NCBI RefSeq assembly: GCF_052324685.1
Contig: NC_135223.1
Coordinates: forward strand, 7,508,733-7,572,732
Source: Brachyhypopomus gauderio
Lineage: Eukaryota > Chordata > Actinopteri > Gymnotiformes > Hypopomidae
Reading direction: 5' to 3'
DNA: 64,000 nt
Position numbers and translations under genes: made by a program. Position 1 is the stretch's first letter. Every line of letters begins with the position of its first letter. Under the pieces are notes generated by a model that worked only from the letters and a program-made list of their open reading frames with translations, did not search any database and was not told where the DNA came from. Positions 1 to 32,576 of the stretch are shown piece by piece.

Positions 1-1069
1 TTCTCTGCAGACTGCCTGATGTTGTTGAGAATCTTGATGTATTGCTCTTTTTTCATGGTGCCATTTACTGCGATCAAGTTCCCTGGTCCATTGGCTGAAA
101 AACACCCCCAAAACATTAGGTTCCCACCACCATGTTTGACAGTGGGGATGGTGTTCTTAGGGTTGAAGGCTTCTCCATTTTTACGCCAAATGGTGGACAC
201 ATCATTGTGGCCAAACAATTCAATTTTTGTTTCATCTGACCATAAAACAGAACACCAGAAGTATTCTTCTTTGTCCAGATGAGCATTTGCAAAGGTCAAG
301 CGGACATTTGTGTGCCTTTTCTGGAGAAGTGGTGTCCTCTGGTCTGCGTCCGTGGAACCCAGCAGTGTGCAGCGTCCGTTGGACTGTCTGCCTTGAGATG
401 TCGCCACCAGTAGAGCCCAGATTCACCAGGATGGCTTTGGTGGTGATCCTTGGATGTTTCTTCATCTCTCTCACTATTCTCCTGGCCAGCACAGGTGTCA
501 CTTTTGGCTTCCGACCACATCTTCTGAGATTTTCCACAGTGAGGAACTTCTTGTATTTTTTTATAATACTCGGCACTGTAGCCACTGGAACTTGAAAACA
601 TTTTGATATGGCTTTATAGCCCTTTCCTGACTTGTGAGCGGCCACAATGCACAGCCGCAGGTCCTTAGTGAGCTCCTTTGTCTTAACCATGACTGTCCAC
701 AAACTAACTGCAGAGAGCTGCTGTTTTTCTCCTGTTGAGTTGATTAAAACAGCTGTTCCCAATGAATCAGGGTAATTAGGATGCTTTAAAACAGCTTGGA
801 CTATTTGGAATGGTATAGAACTTTGGATTTTCTCATGTACTGTGCCAGTTTTCAAAGGGTATGAATAATTTTGGACATGCCACTTTTTGTTCAAATGTGA
901 ATAAAAGCTGAGAAATATTTTTCCCCACAATGATGCCTCTTGTACATCATCGTATTATCTCCTGGGAGATGCCTGTGTCATTTGCAGTCAAAAATATAAT
1001 TTCTGGTTGAATAAAAGTTCATTTTTAGTCAAAATTTGCCAGGGGTATGAATACTTTCGGGCATGACTG
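1..1069 (-). mobile_element. Tc1-like transposon, 5' part, transposase frameshifted
   Basis: The inverted repeat lies at 1029-1069 and reads from its outer end CAGTCATGCCCGAAAG. The transposase would start at the ATG complementary to 690 (MVKTKELTKDL) and shows the paired helix-turn-helix DNA-binding region typical of Tc1. The frame shifts near 310: the catalytic part containing WSDETKIELFGHND is in another frame and runs off the left window edge. A frameshifted, truncated copy cannot encode active transposase. It lies in the arnt intron, opposite to the gene. Confidence 0.9.
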
Positions 1070-1082
1070 TGTGTATGTATAT

Positions 1083-1092
1083 ATAATACATA

Positions 1093-1138
<46 letters not shown>

Positions 1139-1260
1139 CATCCTTCCTCACGGACCAGGTGATATATACACACAAACATAAAAACACACACTCACGGACC
1201 AGGTGACACACACACACACACACACACACGCAACCATCCTTCCTCACGGACCAGGTGATC

Positions 1261-1315
<55 letters not shown>

Positions 1316-1429
1316 CCATCCTTCCTCACGGACCAGGTGATCTACACACACACACACACACACACACAACCATCCTTCCTCACGGACCAGGTGACACACA
1401 TACACATATACATACATACACACACACAG
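1083..1429. repeat. Minisatellite of arnt exon end plus splice donor, spaced by CA repeats
   Basis: A 24-30 bp unit reading ACCATCCTTCCTCACGGACC followed by AGGTGA recurs at about 1135-1163, 1191-1207 (partial), 1232-1260, 1313-1342 and 1368-1395, separated by (CA)n runs of variable length. Each full unit codes PSFLTDQ followed by a GT donor, which is the end of the neighbouring arnt exon. A degraded copy lies at 3527-3552. The unit is therefore derived from coding sequence, not random satellite. Confidence 0.85.
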
Positions 1430-21976
<20,547 letters not shown>

Positions 21977-22594
21977 TGGCCCCACCCCCACGTCCTGTCT
22001 GGCTGCTCCCACTGGTCTGGGCATAGGGATGAAGAGGGAGACGCTCTTAACGCTGTAGAGGGGGAGTGAGGAGGAGAAGGCCCCAGTGTACGGTGGACAG
22101 GGAGAAGGCAGGCGTGCACCCCAGTCTCCACCATCACCTCCACCCACCCAGCTCCTCCACACCTCAGCGGTAGTGAGGCTCCTGCTATAACGTGCATAGA
22201 GGGAGTACAAGTCCGATGCACGGACTTACTGCAAAACCTCCCCATCACCACCATGTGCTTGCATACACACAGGTTTGAATCTTAGCCCTCACGTTGCCTC
22301 TCTCAGGTGTCCGAGGCTCGTGATGGTACAGGTGTAGCAGGTCTGAGAGGGACTGCCCTCCTTGCCATTGATTTGTTTATTTTTATAAAAATTGCCAGCA
22401 GTCATGAGGACGTTCTTCCAGTGACGTACACGAACACATACTCACTCTCTTTCTCACACACACTCACTCACTCATGCACACGCACACTCACTCACGCACA
22501 CTCACACACACGCACGTTTTTCTCTGTTTGTCCTCTTGCTCAGTTTTTCTTCCTCGTCTCCTGGTTGCTGAATTGTATATTTTTATATGTATGT

Positions 22595-22600
22595 AATAAA
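22595..22600 (+). other. arnt: arnt polyadenylation signal
   Basis: AATAAA about 620 bp after the stop codon. The 3'UTR would span 21977 to about 22620. A second, weaker ATTAAA lies near 23316, just before the giant minisatellite. Confidence 0.7.
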
Positions 22601-23319
22601 ACAATTGAATAGAAGGAAAAAATCAAACAGCAAAGGCAGTAATAATGAGCTGGAGTCAGGAAATTGCCAGGACCCTGCACTGACTCTGTGCTGCAAGTCT
22701 CTCTGCACTGACTCTGTGCTGCAAGTCTCTCTGCATTGACTCTGTGCTGCAAGTCTCTCTGCTATTGTAATGGTTTCTAGTGAGGGTCAGAAGGGCAGTC
22801 AGGGTTCTCTGGAGGGTCTGATCCACATGATGGGAAATGGCCATTTGTTCTGTTTATAAAGCCTGACTGTGTCCACCATCAGAATTAGATTTGGCAGACG
22901 GATAGGCTGGTTACACCCCCCCCCCCCCAAACACACACACCTCCCAGCTAAGCGTACCTGGCTCTCTCTCTTCTCCACTCTCTACATGGAAATATTTCAC
23001 ATTTGTTTTGAAATTATGGGTTTTAATTTTGACCAGATCTTATTTTATTGATAATATCTGCATATCTCTCTGGGTATCTGAGCAGCCTGAGTTCTGATTT
23101 GCATATTATGTAAACTGGTGACAGTTGTTCTTTTTTTCCTGACAGAGATAGAGTGATATTCTGGTAAATTGTAATTTTTTTGGTTATTGTAAACCCCCTT
23201 TTTGTCAATGTGTATAAAATTATGTGAATTGCAGTTTATATATTACACATAGAGCCACAATTATGAAAATATATGTATATGAAATGTTAAACAAGAAAAG
23301 AATGTTTGGCTTTTGTATT
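22601..23319. other. Arnt downstream DNA, no gene seen
   Basis: Contains a 29-bp unit (CTGCACTGACTCTGTGCTGC plus AAGTCTCTC) repeated three times at about 22675-22761 and a C-run at 22916-22928. No coding sequence recognised. Confidence 0.5.
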
Positions 23320-24679
23320 AAAATGTGTGTAAAAGGTGCGGTGGTGTTGGTGTGGTGAATGTGTGTAAACGGTGCGGTGGTGTTGGTGTGGTGAATGTGT
23401 GTAAATGGTGCGGTGGTGTTGGTGTGGTGAATGTGTGTAAATGGTGTGGTGGTGTTGTAGTGAATGTGTGTAAACGGTGCGGTGGTGTTGGTGTGGTGAA
23501 TGTGTGTAAACGGTGTGGTGGTGTTGGTGTGGTGAATGTGTGTAAACGGTGCGGTGGTGTTGTAGAGAATGTGTGTAAACGGTGTGGTGGTGGTGTTGGT
23601 GTGGTGAATGTGTGTAAATGGTGTGGTGGTGTTGTAGTGAATGTGTGTGTAAACGGTGCGGTGGTGTTGTAGTGAATGTGTGTAAATGGTGTGGTGGTGT
23701 TGGTGTGAATGTGTGTAAATGGTGTGGTGGTGTTGGTGTGGTGAATGTGTGTATAAACGGTGCGTTTGTGTGGTGAATGTGTGTGTAAACGGTGTGGTGG
23801 TGGTGTTGGTGTGGTGAATGTGTGTAAATGGTGTGGTGGTGGTGTTGGTGTGGTGAATGTGTGTAAACTGTACGGTGGTGTTGGTGTAGTGAATGTGTGT
23901 AAATGGTGCGGTGGTGTTGGTGTGGTGAATGTGTGTAAATGGTGTGGTGGTGTTGTAGTGAATGTGTGTGTAAACGGTGCAGTGGTGTTGGTGTGGTGAA
24001 TGTGTGTAAACGGTGCGATGGTGTTGTAGTGAATGTGTGTAAACGGTGCGGTGGTGTTGTAGTGAATGTGTGTAAACGGTGCGGTGGTGTTGGTGTGGTG
24101 AATGTGTGTAAAAGGTGCAGTGGTGTTGGTGTGGTGAATGTGTGTAAACGGTGCAGTGGTGTTGTAGTGAATGTGTGTAAATGGTGTGGTGGTGTTGGTG
24201 TGGTGAATGTGTGTAAAAGGTGCAGTGGTGTTGGTGTGGTGAATGTGTGTATAATTGGTGCGGTGGTGTTGGTGTGGTGAATGTGTGTGTAAACGGTGTG
24301 GTGGTGTTGGTGTGGTGAGTGTGTGTAAATGGTGTGGTGGTGTTGGTGTGGTGAATGTGTAAACGGTGTGGTGGTGTTGTAGTGAATGGGTGTAAATGGT
24401 GTGGTGGTGGTGGTGTGGTGAATGTGTGTGTAAACGGTGTGGTGGTGTTGTAGTGAATGGGTGTAAATGGTGTGGTGGTGTTGGTGTGAATGTGTGTAAA
24501 TGGTGCGGTGGTGTTGGTGTGGTGAATGTGTGTGTAAACGGTGCGGTGGTGTTGGTGTGGTGAATGTGTGTAAACTACGGTGGTGTTGGTGTAGTGAATG
24601 TGTGTAAATGGTGCGGTGGTGTTGGTGTGAATGTGTGTAAATGGTGTGGTGGTGTTGGTGTGGTGAATGTGTGTATAAA

Positions 24680-25857
24680 CCATGGGTTAAAGTTCTCCGT
24701 CACTACGACGGATTTCCGTCATTTGATTTTTTGGGGGAAAAAATCCGTCAAATCATAATAAACACACGCGCGTGCTATCTGTTTTGTGGCCGAAATATGA
24801 TTCTCACTGGCGCTCATCAGCGCTGGATGGATGACGGCGGTGTCATTTGATTGACTTGCGGTTCATTCCGCCTTCAGATTTGCGGACATTACGTAGAAAG
24901 GTTTTTACCCCCCTCCTGCCTAGCGTGACCGTAGCGCGCGACTCCGTACACCTGCGCGAACGGCGGAGGCTACTTGCTGCGTCACATTCTTTTTGCAGTG
25001 TTGTCCGAAACGATATGTGGTAGTATAAAGAAACACCCCTCAAAAACAGGGGAATGAACATTTGGCGTTTTGAAAATAAACAACCATTAGATAATTTGAT
25101 AAAAAGCGAATTATTTCGAATCATTTCGAGTATATGTATAAATATTTAACGTTGAAAACGTGTTGAAATGGACCTTGAAGGTGACGTACAAGTGCTTTAA
25201 TTCCACCTTGTAAAGGTGTATGAACCCGGCAAACACGCTGCGCGCGCGAAGTTAGTTCCTAAATTCGAGAGGTTCACGACTGCAGGCTCCCGCGCACAGG
25301 TGGAGCCACCTCGATTACGTCATTTTTGGCGTGCGGACCCTCGCGCTGCTCACGCTGCTCGTGCTGCGTCAAGTATAAAGGCTTAAACCAGGCTTAACAT
25401 GGATGGTGTTGTTCTGTTTGTATTTAAAAGCTCTATCCAGTGGTGTGATTTAATTTGCCATTTTTGGACATTACATTTTTTTGTAACATACCTACTTAAA
25501 GCAGGTAATCTTACGGCTTATGTTTTTGCGATAGTGAATCTGATAAAAACAAGAGCTTCATACCTCTCACCTGGATTCACTAAATTTGACTTGATCTTTA
25601 AATAATTTTCTGGAAGAGGATCCCCAGATAACTCCCATTAAATACACATTTAAGTACATTTATTGCTCAGGTGTTCATTCTCTCTTCTGTCCTTACACAG
25701 GCTGTTTAGATAAATATACTTTATAAATGTGTTTATTGTGTAGAATTAGGCAAAAGAGGCCGTGTCCCAACTACACCACATTTTCAGTAATTGCTGGCAT
25801 TGTCTTTTGCCAGGAAAAATTTTCAGTCAAATGAAAATTTCTTGCTTTAACCCATGG
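24680..25857. mobile_element. 1178-bp DNA element with TATAAA duplication
   Basis: Terminal repeats CCATGGGTTAAAG and CTTTAACCCATGG, flanked by TATAAA at 24674-24679 and 25858-25863. The interior holds a Harbinger-MITE fragment in its middle (about 24900-25398; AAACCAGGCTTAA end). No transposase was found. The class is unknown; a 6-bp duplication is unusual. Confidence 0.85.
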
Positions 25858-27001
25858 TATAAACGGTGCGTTTGTGTGGTGAATGTGTGTGTAAACGGTG
25901 TGTTGGTGTGGTGAATGTGTGTGTAAACGGTGTGGTGTTGGTGTGGTAAATGTGTGTAAACGGGACGGTGGTGTTGGTGTGTGAATGTGTAAACGGTGTG
26001 GTGGTGTTGGTGTGGTGAATGTGTGTGTAAACGGTGTGGTGGTGTTGGTGTGGTCAATGTGTAAACGGTGCGGTGGTGTTGGTGTGGTGAATGTGTATAA
26101 ACGGTGCGGTGGTGTTGGTGTGAATGTGTGTAAACAGTGCGGTGGTGTTGGTGTGTGAATGTGTGTAAACGGTGCGGTGGTGTTGATGTGGTGAATGTGT
26201 GTGTAAACGGTGCGGTGGTGTTGGTGTGGTGAATGTGTGTAAACGGTGCGCTGGTGTTGGTGTGTGAATGTGTGTGTAAACGGTGCGGTGGTGTTGGTGT
26301 GGTGAATGTGTGTGTAAACGGTGCGGTGGTGTTGGTGTGGTGAATGTGTGTGTAAACGGTGTGGTGGTGTTGGTGTGTGAATGTGTGTAAACGGTGCGGT
26401 GGTGTTGATGTGGTGAATGTGTGTGTAAACGGTGCGGTGGTGTTGGTGTGGTGAATGTGTGTAAACGGTGCGCTGGTGTTGGTGTGTGAATGTGTGTGTA
26501 AACGGTGCGGTGGTGTTGGTGTGGTGAATGTGTGTGTAAATGGTGTGGTGGTGTTGGTGTGGTGAATGTGTGTAAATGGTGTGGTGGTGTTGGTGTGGTG
26601 AATGTGTGTAAACGGTGTGGTGGTGTTGGTGTGGTGAATGTGTGTGTAAACGGTGCGGTGGTGTTGGTGTGGTGAGTGTGTGTAAATGGTGTGGTGAATG
26701 TGTAAACGGTGTGGTGGTGGTGTTGTAGTGAATGTGTAAACGGTGTGGTGGTGTTGGTGTGGTGAATGTGTGTAAACGGTGCGGTGGTGTTGTGGTGAAT
26801 GTGTGTAAATGGTGTGGTGATGTTGGTGTGAATGTGTGTGTAAACGGTGCGGTGGTGTTGGTGTGGTGAATGTGTGTGTAAACGGTGCGGTGGTGTTGGT
26901 GTGGTGAATGTGTGTATAAACGGTGCGTTGATGTGGTGAATGTGTGTGTAAACGGTGCGGTGGTGGTGTGGTGAATGTGTGTGTTAACGGTGTGGTGTTG
27001 G

Positions 27002-28456
27002 CAGAGGTGGGGACTCGAGTCACATGACTTGGACTCGAGTCAGACTCGAGTCATTAATATTAAGACTTTTGACTTGACTTGAAAAAATATTCAGAGACTT
27101 AGACTTGACTTGGACTTTTACACCAATAACTTGGGACTTGAATTGGACTTGAACCTGTTTACTTGCAAAGACTTGATTTTTTTTACCCCAAATCTAAAAT
27201 TTAAAACGCATATTAATATTTATAAAGTGCGCCACATTAATTTCATTTCCGTCCTTCTGACTCAGACCGGCGTTACACCAGATTCTGTGACCGTCGAGTT
27301 TTGTGACCACAGGGGGCGCTATTTCACAGTTTCTGTTCAGAGGCACAAACGCTTTACGAATGCTACGTAAACTACGCTGATGCACTTTCTTTACTCGTTT
27401 TGTTGGTGTCCACGAGCCAAAATATGACAGATGTTTATATTTACATTTATCGTCTCTTAATTACATAAATGTACTTAAACAAGATTTACCATCCCCTCAC
27501 CATTGCAGCCAACAAAGAAATCATGACTGGGATGTACAGGTGAGACTTTTTAACTGGGGTCACCAATTCTGACGGCAGCCATCAGAATATGTGACCCCAC
27601 TGAATCTCCAGGTAACAATAGTAGCCTACACCGTGACCCCACAATAACAGAAAACAATGAAAAAATAACCCTAACCTTTTATTAGTCTATATTTAAACAT
27701 TTTATCCAAATGTTTAGAATAACCATTCGTAATGACAGCATCTTGCTTACGATGATGTCACGTTGAGGACCCCGGCCCCTCCCCTTTGGGCGTGTGTATA
27801 CGTGGTCCACGTGCTTTGTCTGCGTCAGTGGAACTCCGTGGTGATGGCTATGTCGTGTGATAATGTGTATCACCTGTGAATCGTCTCGTAATTACATGGG
27901 GCTAATGTGGTTTGTCTATTTAATGTGCGCTCGCGCAGTGTCCTGTGCTCGTCGTTGTCTAATGTCCACACGTTGTTGTGTGTTTGTGTATGTTTATCGT
28001 GTGCTATTGCGCAACATATATAATATAAGTAAAGTGACGTTTGCTGCCACAAAGGATTTGTGTCTCGTCCTTCACGCCGCACCCACCGTCACAGATGAAG
28101 CTTGCTATTTTCGTGTATAATGATGTAACGAAACATTCTTGTTTAAGTACATTTATGTAATTAAGAGAAGATAAAATGTAAATGATCTGTCATCTTTTGG
28201 CGGGCGGACACCAACAAAACGAGTAAAGAAACGCATCAGCGTTAGCATTCGTAAAGCGTTGGTGCCTGTAAAAAAAAAGACTCGAAAGGACTTGAAATTC
28301 CAAGTTTCAGACTTGGGACTTGACTTGACGGTTGCCTGTCTTGACTCGAGACTTGACTTGAGTTGACTGTCTTTGCTTGAGACTTGACTCCGGACTTGAG
28401 GATAAAGACTTGGACTTACTTGAGACTTGCAAAACACTGACTTGGTCCCACCTCTG
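27002..28456. mobile_element. 1455-bp hAT-type element with long inverted arms
   Basis: Starts CAGAGGTGGGGACTCGAGTC, ends GTCCCACCTCTG, flanked by GGTGTTGG at 26994-27001 and 28457-28464. Both arms carry ACTTGACTTG tracts and share inner segments in opposite orientation, such as CTTAATTACATAAATGTACT near 27457 and its complement near 28142. No transposase frame recognised. Confidence 0.92.
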
Positions 28457-28965
28457 GGTGTTGGTATGGTAAATGTGTGTAAACGGTACGGTGGTGTTGG
28501 TGTGTGAATGTGTGTAAACGGTGTGGTGGTGTTGGTGTGGTAAATGTGTGTGTAAACTGTGGTGGTGTTGGTGTGTGAATGTGTGTAAACGGTGCGGTGG
28601 TGTTGGTATGGTGAATGTGTGTTTAAACGGTGTGTTGGTGTTGGTGTGGTGAATGTGTAAATTGTGCGGTGGTGTTGGTGTGGTGAATGTGTGTAAACGG
28701 TGTGGTGGTGTTGGTGTGGTGAATGTGTGTGTAAACGGTGCGGTGGTGTTGGTGTGGTGAATGTGTGTAAACGGTGCGGTGGTGTTGGTGTGGTGAGTGT
28801 GTGTAAATGGTGTGGTGAATGTGTAAATGGTGTGGTGGTGTTGTAGTGAATGTGTAAACGGTGTGGTGGTGTTGGTGTGGTGAATGTGTGTGTAAACGGT
28901 GCGGTGGTGTTGGTGTGGTGAATGTGTGTATAAACGGTGCGTTGGTGTGGTGAATGTGTGTGTAA

Positions 28966-29661
28966 CTGTGCGTTCACACCAAAAGCGATAAAATCGCTCT
29001 CCGTCGCCGAGTCGCCAGCATCGCATCGCGTAGGGGCGTGTCCAACATCACGCCTGCATGCAGCACGTGACAGATATGCAAATCACGTTTTTAAAGTAGG
29101 ACGCAGTATTTATTTTAATCTATTGATTACAGGACACACGATTACAAAGGAGTGCGTGTATAAAACATAGTGTGTGTATAAAACACATATAGTATATAAA
29201 CCTAAAATGTTTATGTATTTTTTTTACTTTTTACCCCAGACCCGAAGATCAAACAGGAATTTAAAAAATCATAACCAATAATAGGGTATACGCTAATTTA
29301 TTGCAGATGTTTTTTAACAAATGAACAGTATTCCCTCCAAAAATAAACATCGTAAAGTGCGGGACATCCAGAGACAGCCACTATTAATCTCTCCTCCATT
29401 TTGCAATCGGAACAAATAATCAGTAGGAACCAAAGTCAGAGGTGCGGTTTCGGAGGAGGGTGCAAACATACTTTCTGATTGGTAGTCGCCGCCGCGCGTC
29501 ACTGCTCATTTGCATAAAGTTGAGCCAAGCTCAACTTGTTCGCGTCGCTCGAATCGCTCACTTCGCGCCGCGTCGCGTCGCTGGGTGTCGCTCACTCTCA
29601 TTGAAAATGAATGACTTCCGGTCGCTGTGTCGCTCTCGTCACTTTCGGTGTGAACGCACAG
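28966..29661. mobile_element. 696-bp PIF/Harbinger-like MITE with TAA duplication
   Basis: Ends CTGTGCGTTCACACC and GGTGTGAACGCACAG, flanked by TAA at 28963-28965 and 29662-29664. GC-rich CGTCGC/CGATGCG subterminal repeats at both ends. Lies in the minisatellite. Confidence 0.9.
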
Positions 29662-30440
29662 TAAACGGTGTGGTGGTGTTGGTGTGGTGAATGTGTGTAA
29701 ACGGTGCGGTGGTGTTGTAGTGAAAGGGTGTAAATGGTGTGTTGGTGTGGTGAATGTGTGTGTAAACGGTGCGGTGGTGTTGGTGTGGTGAATGTGTGTA
29801 TAAACGGTGCGTTTGTGTGGTGAATGTGTGTAAACGGTGCGGTGGTGTTGGTGTGGTGAATGTGTGTGTAAACGGTGTGGTGTTTGTGTGGTAAATGTGT
29901 GTAAACGGTACGGTGGTGTTGGTGTGTGAATGTGTACACGGTGTGGTTGTGTTGGTGTGGTCAATGTGTGTGTAAACGGTACGGTGGTGTTGGTGTGTGA
30001 ATGTGTGTAAACGGTGCGGTGGTGTTGGTGTAGTGAATATGTGTAAACGGTGTGGTGGTGTTCGTGTGGTGAATGTGTGTGTAAACGGTGTGTTGGTGTG
30101 GTGAATGTGTGTAAACAGTGCGGTGGTGTTGGTGTGGTGAATGTGTGTAAACGGTGCGGTGGTGTTGGTGTGGTTAGTGTGTGTAAATGGTGTGGTGAAT
30201 GTGTAAACGGTGTGGTGGTGGTGTTGTAGTGAATGTGTAAACGGTGTGGTGGTGTTGGTGTGGTGAATGCGTGTAAACGGTGCGGTGGTGTTGTAGTGAA
30301 TGTGTGTAAATGGTGTGGTGGTGTTGGTGTGAATGTGTGTGTAAACGCTGCGGTGGTGTTGGTGTGGTGAATGTGTGTATAAACGGTGCGTTGATGTGGT
30401 GAATGTGTGTGTAAACGGTGCAGTGGTGTTGGTGTGGTGA

Positions 30441-31490
30441 AGCTCTGGCTGTAGTTTTACTAATTTTTGGAACTAGGAGAGAACCAGCATTTTGGGAGCG
30501 CAAAGGGCGAGATGGGTTGTAGTAAGCAGTGAGTTCACTCAGATATTGTGGGGCAAGACCATTTAATGCCTTATGGGTTAACAGAAGAACTTTAAATTCA
30601 ATGCGATATTTAATCAGAAGCCAGTGTAATGCGGCGAGAGTGGGACTAATATGATCAAATTTCCTAGCCTTAGTTAGGACTCTAGCTGCAGCATTTTGTA
30701 CAAGTTGTATATTCTTTATGGACTGTTTAGAGCATCCAATTAGAAGACTATTACAGTAGTCCAATCTCGAGACAAAAGCATGGACCAGCTTCTCTGCATC
30801 AGCTAATGAAAGTAAGTGTCTCAGCTTGGCGATATTACATAAATGGAAAAAGGCAGCCTTAGTGATATTGCATACATGTCCGTCAAATGAAAGATGAGAA
30901 TCAATAGTGACACCTAAACTTTTTGCAGTAGATTTAGGTGTTACTGAAAAACCGTCTAGGGTAAGGGGAATATCAGCCCAATTGCTTCTAGCAGCTTTTA
31001 GGCCCAAGAATCAGCACCTCAGTCTTGTCAGAATTTAGTTGAAGAAAATTAAACGCCATCCAGTTTTTAATGTCCTGGACGCAGTTCTTAATCTTGAGTT
31101 GTATTGATATCATCTGGATTAGAAGATGTATACAACTGAGTATCATCAGCGTAGCAATGGAAGTTAATACCATGCCTACTAATGATAGTGCCCAGTGGTA
31201 GCATATATAAGAATAATATGGGGCCCAGTACAGATCCTTGTGGGACACCATACTTTACTTTAGAATGCTCTGATCATTCGTTATTTACTAGTACAAATTG
31301 GTAACGATCTGTCAGGTAGGACCTGAACCAGGAGAGTGCTTGACCTCTTATGCCAATGAGTGTCTCCAGTCTATTAAGTAAAATATTATGATCAATGGTG
31401 TCAAAAGCAGCACTGAGGTCTAGCAGTATGAGAAAAGAAATGTGTCCTTTATCAGAGGATATTAAGAGATCGTTCAATACTTTAGTCAGT
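30441..31490 (-). mobile_element. L2 ORF2 fragment captured in the minisatellite
   Basis: Reverse transcriptase part only, reading [20 protein letters not shown] at the 31.4-kb end and ALHWLLIKYRIEFKVLLL at the other. It lacks the L2 3' tail and 3'UTR, so it cannot be a simple target-primed insertion. It borders repeat units directly on both sides. Confidence 0.9.
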
Positions 31491-32576
31491 GCGGTGTTGG
31501 TGTGGTGAATTTGTGTAAACGGTGTGGTGGTGTTGGTGTGGTGAATGTGTGTAAACGGTGTGGTGGTGGTGTGGTGAATGTGTGTAAATGGTGTGGTGGT
31601 GGTGTTGGTGTGGTGAATGTGTGGTGAATGTGTGTAAATGGTGTGGTGAATGTGTGTAAATGGTGTGGTGAATGTGTGTAAATGGTGCGGTGAATGTGTG
31701 TAAACGGTGTGATGGTGGTGTTGGTGTGTTAAATGTGTGTAAATGGTGCGGTGGTGTTGGTGTGGTGAATGTGTGTAAACGGTGCGGTGGTGTTGGTGTG
31801 GTGAATGTGTAAATGGTGTGGTGGTGTTGGTGTGGTGAATGTGTGTAAATGGTGTGAATGTGTGTAAATGGTGCGGTGGTGTTGGTGTGGTGAATGTGTG
31901 TAAACGGTGTGATGTTGGTGTGTTAAATGTGTGTAAATGGTGCGGTGGTGTGGTGAATGTGTGTAAATGGTGCGGTGGTGTTGGTGTGGTGTGGTGAATG
32001 TGTGTAAATGGTGTGGTGAATGTGTGTAAATGGTGCGGTGGTGTTGGTGTTGTGAATGTGTGTAAACGGTGTGATGGTGGTGTTGGTGTGTTAAATGTGT
32101 GTAAATGGTGCGGTGGTGTTGGTGTGTTGAATGTGTGTAAATGGTGCGGTGGTGTTGGTGTGGTGAATGTGTGTAAATGGTGCGGTGGTGTTGGTGTGGT
32201 GAATGTGTGTAAATGGTGTGGTGAATGTGTGTAAATGGTGCGGTGGTGTTGGTGTTGTGAATGTGTGTAAACGGTGTGATGGTGGTGTTGGTGTGTTAAA
32301 TGTGTGTAAATGGTGCGGTGGTGTTGGTGTGGTGAATGTGTGTAAATGGTGCGGTGGTGTTGGTGTTGTGAATGTGTGTAAATGGTGTGGTGAATGTGTG
32401 TAAATGGTGTGGTGGTGTTGGTGTTGTGAATGTGTGTAAACGGTGTGATGGTGGTGTTGGTGTGTTAAATGTGTGTAAATGGTGCGGTGGTGTTGGTGTG
32501 GTGAATGTGTGTAAACGGTGTGATGGTGTTGGTGTGGTGAATGTGTGTAAATGGTGTGGTGAATGTGTGGTGTGGC

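Larger units (their letters stand above)
23320..32576. repeat. Giant 36-bp G/T-rich minisatellite, interrupted by four insertions
   Basis: The unit is GTGTGTAAACGGTGCGGTGG followed by TGTTGGTGTGGTGAAT, with AAAC/AAAT, GCG/GTG and short-unit variants. Repeat blocks are 23320-24679, 25858-27001, 28457-28965, 29662-30440 and 31491-32576, about 5 kb in total or roughly 140 units. The unit is a multiple of 3, so it gives meaningless frames up to 487 codons. Both sides of each DNA transposon are repeat, and their target-site duplications are cut from the repeat unit. Confidence 0.95.

Noticed and set aside
23220-24683. 487-codon minus-strand frame, and similar frames at 25827-27023 and 28153-29026
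   Set aside because: The repeat unit is 36 bp, so any stop-free frame stays open; no start, splice or codon signal.
23320-32576. CRISPR-like regular repeats
   Set aside because: No unique spacers between repeats; this is a tandem minisatellite in a vertebrate genome.
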